Shown piece by piece: positions 6,953-9,732 of a stretch of 9,732 nucleotides of DNA. The notes under the pieces are model-generated. The model was given only the letters and a program-made list of their open reading frames with translations, was not told where the DNA came from and did no database searches. The DNA comes from JADHUC01 sp964617665. Lineage in GTDB: Bacteria; Planctomycetota; Planctomycetia; Pirellulales; Pirellulaceae. The stretch is taken from positions 1-9,732 of the forward strand of contig CAZUAH010000523.1 in NCBI GenBank assembly GCA_964617665.1. Reading direction: 5' to 3'. A program made the position numbers and the translations under genes. Numbering within the stretch: position 1 is the first letter of the stretch; each line of letters begins with the position of its first letter.

Positions 6953-7117
6953 ATGGCGTGGCTGGTTCGAAAGAACAAGCAAAAGGACTCGAGCGGCGCC
7001 GCCTCAATGCTCCAAACGGCAAGGGGAGATGACTGCGAGAAAGGGGGCGGCGGCTTGGGCATTCTGGCCGTCATAGCCTTCGTGTGCTGGGTCGCTTACA
7101 TGACGTCTGTACGATAG
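6953..7117 (+). CDS. Possible 54-residue membrane peptide sharing its tail with the zinc-ribbon protein
   Basis: An open frame runs from ATG 6953 to TAG 7117. Its last 22 residues (GLGILAVIAFVCWVAYMTSVR preceded by G) nearly match the membrane helix and C-terminus of the zinc-ribbon protein, while its first 32 residues (opening MAWLVRKNKQKD) are unrelated to it and basic. An internal ATG at 7007 would give 36 residues. Neither start has a convincing ribosome-binding site. It could be a real small single-pass membrane protein made by fusion, or just the open part of a decayed duplicate. Three of the six base differences between the copies are silent third-position changes, which is weakly in favour of past coding selection. 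Confidence 0.25.
   Translation: MAWLVRKNKQKDSSGAASMLQTARGDDCEKGGGGLGILAVIAFVCWVAYMTSVR
7052..7117 (+). pseudogene. Duplicated 3' fragment of the zinc-ribbon gene (membrane helix and stop)
   Basis: Bases 7052-7117 match 5702-5767 at an exact offset of 1350 with six differences in total (three within the first 59 nt and three in the last seven). The copy keeps frame and the TAG stop, and encodes GLGILAVIAFVCWVAYMTSVR against GLGILAVIAFVGWVAYMTSVH. Similarity stops abruptly on both sides: upstream of 7052 no zinc ribbon is found, and downstream of the stop the sequences differ. The fragment therefore looks like a partial duplication, or what remains of a second zinc-ribbon gene after deletion or insertion. 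Confidence 0.75.
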
Positions 7118-7136
7118 CCGGCCCGCCATACGCCAA

Positions 7137-7174
7137 GGGCATGAGGAGTCGTTTTCGGGAGACGACTCCTGCCC
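7137..7174 (-). terminator. GC-rich hairpin downstream of the double-CXXCG gene
   Basis: AGGAGTCGT (7144-7152) and ACGACTCCT (7162-7170) form a perfect 9-bp stem with a 9-nt loop. GGGC (7137-7140) can add four pairs with GCCC (7171-7174) after a 3-nt bulge. Read on the minus strand it lies 23 nt past the stop codon of the double-CXXCG gene, in the right place for transcript termination or 3'-end protection. No clear T tract follows, so it may equally be another dispersed palindrome. Confidence 0.4.
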
Positions 7175-7197
7175 CATTTCTTCTGTGACTCTTTTGC

Positions 7198-7800
7198 CTA
7201 GGCTATTTCGCCTGCCAGAGTCAGCTCGATATTGCTGAAACCACGCTCCTGCAATAGTCGCATGCCTTCTTCCGAAACAAACATGGCCTGCGAACGCGGA
7301 TATTGCTGCATGCAAAAGACCTTCTGACCGTCCCAGCAATCACGGTTGACCACAATGCCATCTCTCTTGAACGTATACTTCGGCTGTCTACATACCTTGC
7401 AGTCGATGAGCAGTTCGATGCCGCTCCCGCTTGGGTCGAGAGAGATGCGAGAAGAGGGCAGCAACCATTTGAGTTCAGGGCCCTTATACGGATACGGAAC
7501 TCGTTTCTTCCGCCCTTTTCGTCTAGGTTCGACCACTTGGACTGCGCCCAGATCGAACTCAAAGTCCAATTCCGAGAGAGAATCTGCTACACGTCTCGTG
7601 ACGACGGCTGCGTATGCGCACCAAGAAAAATCCGCAATGACACCTGAGTCAGGCTCCCAGGCAATCTGAAGTGGTTCCTTCAATCGGGAAGTTGACTGTC
7701 CGCATCCCTCACATAGCTTGCCCTTTGACCAAGTACCGAGATGGGAGAATCGGGCGAACTGTGTCAGAAGGTCAGGATCCTCCAATAAGAACAATTTCAC
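7198..7800 (-). CDS. Double-CXXCG motif protein (Myxococcus SitI-type immunity-like family)
   Basis: This gene encodes 200 residues from a GTG start at 7800. The start is supported by GAGGAG (minus strand, 7809-7814) 8 nt upstream and by a 4-nt overlap (GTGA) with the stop of the BNR-4 gene. The first zinc-like motif is CEGCGQ (Cys 30 and 33); the second is CKVCR (Cys 134 and 137), with Arg in place of the usual Gly. The C-terminal segment WDGQKVFCMQQYPRSQAMF, followed by VSEEGMRLLQERGFSNIEL, fits the family pattern of W-x-G-x-x-x-F, a VSE turn and a final helix and strand. In Myxococcus, proteins of this family protect against Sit polymorphic toxins delivered by outer-membrane exchange; many relatives in other phyla are orphans of unknown role. 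It lacks a signal peptide. No intact toxin gene is adjacent. Family assignment is from motif memory. Confidence 0.7.
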   Translation of the reverse strand: MKLFLLEDPDLLTQFARFSHLGTWSKGKLCEGCGQSTSRLKEPLQIAWEPDSGVIADFSWCAYAAVVTRRVADSLSELDFEFDLGAVQVVEPRRKGRKKRVPYPYKGPELKWLLPSSRISLDPSGSGIELLIDCKVCRQPKYTFKRDGIVVNRDCWDGQKVFCMQQYPRSQAMFVSEEGMRLLQERGFSNIELTLAGEIA

Positions 7801-9389
7801 AGGCCAAACTCCTCAACGAGTGCATCACGGATTCCCGTGACGTCATCGACGTCGACAAGGCACGAAGAAAAGAGGCGGGAGTCTTCTTCAGAATCGACTC
7901 GTCCCTTTCGTGCAGCAGCGCAACTGCTGCTGATTGTGACGCATCGACTAGCAACGATCTCCGGCACGGCGGTCTCCGAATCCATTTCGCGTGGCAGGAG
8001 ACGTACGTTGCCCTCGCGGTCGCAGAAGTACAATTGTGACAGCGACGGTTGGCGGCCGTGGCCATCGGCCCACAGGGCGAAGAAATCTGGATGGGCGTTC
8101 ACGGGCCGGCGAACGTAGGTGTGATTCCTTTCGCTGCCGATGGTCAGTTGCTTCTGCTTTTTCCACGTCTTGCCACGGTCGGTGCTGATCCACATGGCCA
8201 CTTCGCCGCCAGGATTGTACGGCTGGGGACCGGCTTCGGTCGGAGCGACAATGCGCCATGTGCCGTCCGGCTCGATCCATATCGAACCCATGTCGTAGTT
8301 GTTGTCTGACGTGAACGCCGGGCGGATGGTCCAACTGTCGCCGGTCCACTGGGCCGTGGTCCATGTACGCGGATCGTTTTTCGGGCCCGACTGGTAGCCT
8401 TTGCTGGTAATGTACAGGATCACCGGCCGGTCCTGCTCGCCGTAACGGATGTCCTTCAGGTAGACGTTCAACGGCTTGCTGTGGTAATCGTGTACCAGTG
8501 TGTCGTTCTGGGCTTCTGTGAGTGGCAACTCGACCGGTTTGCCGTCAACGGTCTGCCAGGTCTTGCCCAGGTCGCGAGTTTCGACGTAATACAGATTCGT
8601 GCGCCAGTTCAGTCCTTTGCCTTGGGGATGGAAGTTGAACGCCGAACCGGCACGTCCGCGGCCAACGGCACTGATCTGGTAGTGGCCTTCGTCGATCGCG
8701 GCCAACCGCTGCCACTTGCTCCACTCGACTCCGTTCTGGCTGGTCATGAACAACAGTGTGCGTTTCGCGGGATACCCGTATCGTGTTAGAAAGCAGATGA
8801 AGCCCTGACCGGTCGAGTACCACGGCTGCATGTACGAGAAATTGGTGATTGGCACACGGCGGTCGCCCTCTTGCCGCGTGGCAGGCACACGCTCGAACTG
8901 GTCGATCGAGTACGGCTGCTTGCTCCGATGAATGAAGGACGGCCGCGATGTGCCGTGGGATGTGGAGAAGATCCAGATGAATCCCTGATCGTCCACCGAA
9001 ATCACGGGATTGTCGTGTGCATCGCTGGTTTGTTTGTCCAGCAGGATGGTGGGCCGGGGCACGCTTTTCGTCCTGTGATCGAAATAGGAGACCATGTGCA
9101 GCAGTTGGCGATTACTGTCTTTGCTTGTTCCTCCGTAGCAAAAGAAGGTCTTATCCACTTCCGCACAGTACACGGCAAACGGCCGATGCTTGGCACAGTA
9201 GGTGCCCAGGCCGCCGCTGTATTTGTACACGTACTCGTCGCCCGAAGGCTGGTTCATATACCAAATGCCACGATAGCCATCGTCTTTCTCGTTAAGCGTC
9301 AAAATGGGCTCACCGGCGTTGGCTCCCGTCACAAAGAACAAGACGGGCAGAATGGCGCAACGCACGATTGTGGGTTTGTGGTGTCGCAT
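7797..9389 (-). CDS. Secreted BNR-4 repeat (sialidase-like) protein with an atypical C-terminal tail
   Basis: This gene encodes 530 residues. ATG 9389 is chosen because GGAGA (minus strand, 9398-9402) lies 8 nt upstream and a signal peptide follows (MRHHKPTIVRCAILPVLFFV, cleavage after TGANA, residue 25). The mature protein starts GEPILTLNEKDDGYRGIWYM, typical of the BNR_4 family of sialidase-like six-bladed propellers. HDNPVISVDDQGFIWIFSTS (125-144) and a GTYCAKHRPFAVY segment (62-74) are family-like. Asp-box motifs appear as TRDLGKTW (271-278) and STDRGKTW (402-409). The propeller ends at about LYFCDREGNVRLLPREMDS (453-471), where family members normally stop. About 51 further residues (480-530, bases 7952-7800) do not resemble the family. 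Such proteins probably bind or cleave polysaccharides outside the cell; the actual substrate is unknown. Confidence 0.87.
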   Translation of the reverse strand: MRHHKPTIVRCAILPVLFFVTGANAGEPILTLNEKDDGYRGIWYMNQPSGDEYVYKYSGGLGTYCAKHRPFAVYCAEVDKTFFCYGGTSKDSNRQLLHMVSYFDHRTKSVPRPTILLDKQTSDAHDNPVISVDDQGFIWIFSTSHGTSRPSFIHRSKQPYSIDQFERVPATRQEGDRRVPITNFSYMQPWYSTGQGFICFLTRYGYPAKRTLLFMTSQNGVEWSKWQRLAAIDEGHYQISAVGRGRAGSAFNFHPQGKGLNWRTNLYYVETRDLGKTWQTVDGKPVELPLTEAQNDTLVHDYHSKPLNVYLKDIRYGEQDRPVILYITSKGYQSGPKNDPRTWTTAQWTGDSWTIRPAFTSDNNYDMGSIWIEPDGTWRIVAPTEAGPQPYNPGGEVAMWISTDRGKTWKKQKQLTIGSERNHTYVRRPVNAHPDFFALWADGHGRQPSLSQLYFCDREGNVRLLPREMDSETAVPEIVASRCVTISSSCAAARKGRVDSEEDSRLFSSCLVDVDDVTGIRDALVEEFGL

Positions 9390-9590
9390 CGGTGGAGTCT
9401 CCATCTGTAGTGGAATTGGGCTGATATTCGGCGCCCAGCGAAACATCCGGCATTCTGCATGTAGCCACAAGCCATACTTTTCGCAGCATCGCAATTCATG
9501 AACGCCCAGAATTCGTGGGGAATACCACGCATTATTTGTCCCCCACGGATTTAGGGCAACTACTCGTGCGACTATCAATATTTCTCAGCT
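9390..9590. other. Upstream region of the BNR-4 gene, no gene recognised
   Basis: Most of this stretch is the 5' leader of the minus-strand BNR-4 gene. The BNR-4 reading frame stays open upstream to 9578, but that extension has no ribosome-binding site, would bury the signal peptide and looks unlike coding sequence. A minus-strand TTGATA (9573-9578) with a poor -10-like CCTAAA (9550-9555) at 17-nt spacing is the only promoter-like pair noticed and is not convincing. After the palindrome that follows (9591-9685), the last bases 9686-9732 hold nothing I recognise. Confidence 0.5.
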
Positions 9591-9685
9591 AGATTGAGGC
9601 CAGGGTGGCCAGGGTTGGAGGGCGCAAGCCCGAAACCCCGGGGCTTCCCTCGCTGACGCTCAGTCCAGCCCCGGCCACCCAATCT
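9591..9685. repeat. Nested inverted repeat with a 9-bp tandem duplication in its left arm
   Basis: The inner arms 9603-9619 and 9664-9680 are complementary at 15 of 17 positions. The outer arms AGATT (9591-9595) and AATCT (9681-9685) are perfect. Seven extra bases (9596-9602) are present only on the left. GGCCAGGGT occurs twice in tandem at 9598-9606 and 9607-9615, which explains those extra bases. The 44-nt loop contains the self-complementary CCCCGGGG (9636-9643). The CCTCGCTGACGCTCAG part (9648-9663) resembles, from memory, a sequence often seen in planctomycete intergenic repeats. Confidence 0.75.
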
Positions 9686-9732
9686 GACATTGATCGATAG
9701 ACGATCCGCTACGGACTCCGGAGCGTACTCAC

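Noticed and set aside
4160..7174. CRISPR-like array from the several palindromes
   Set aside because: The repeats differ from one another in sequence and are kilobases apart with genes between; no regular repeat-spacer pattern exists.
9390..9578. 63-residue N-terminal extension of the BNR-4 protein
   Set aside because: No ribosome-binding site, and it would precede a clear signal peptide; GGAGA before ATG 9389 fits better.

Overview
The window looks like a stretch of chromosome from a planctomycete, most likely a Pirellulales-type organism. This is an inference from gene content. It carries two secreted PQQ-like beta-propeller proteins with the WPQWRGP motif that is very common in planctomycetes, a secreted BNR-4 (sialidase-like) protein, a xylose-isomerase-like TIM-barrel protein, a SIMPL-domain protein and a membrane-anchored zinc-ribbon protein. 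The intergenic regions are rich in long GC-rich palindromes, also typical of that group. No rRNA, tRNA, CRISPR array or transposase gene was seen.

Layout: (1) a truncated sugar phosphate isomerase/epimerase-like gene on the minus strand runs off the left edge. (2) Divergent from it is a plus-strand run: two tandem PQQ-propeller genes (410-1720, 1857-3170), a ferredoxin-nitroreductase fusion only 33 bp further on (3204-4115), a GNAT acetyltransferase (4256-4720) almost touching a small unknown gene (4722-5108), and a zinc-ribbon membrane protein (5348-5767). (3) Converging on it from the minus strand are a SIMPL-domain protein (5782-6738), a double-CXXCG protein related to Myxococcus Sit-type immunity proteins (7198-7800), and the BNR-4 protein (7797-9389). 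The last two overlap by 4 nt. (4) The right end (9390-9732) is non-coding as far as can be seen and holds another palindrome.

Most genes look like ordinary planctomycete accessory or housekeeping content, and no complete novel multi-gene system is evident. The most interesting points are two junctions. First, the BNR-4 protein carries about 51 unrelated-looking C-terminal residues whose stop codon overlaps the start of the double-CXXCG gene; this suggests an orphan immunity-like gene fused behind a truncated neighbour. Second, a 66-nt segment covering the transmembrane tail and stop codon of the zinc-ribbon gene is duplicated 1350 bp away, in the same orientation, on the other side of the SIMPL gene. 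Five intergenic inverted-repeat structures of different sequence sit in nearly every sizeable gap, and three share a nested design with a one-sided bulge.
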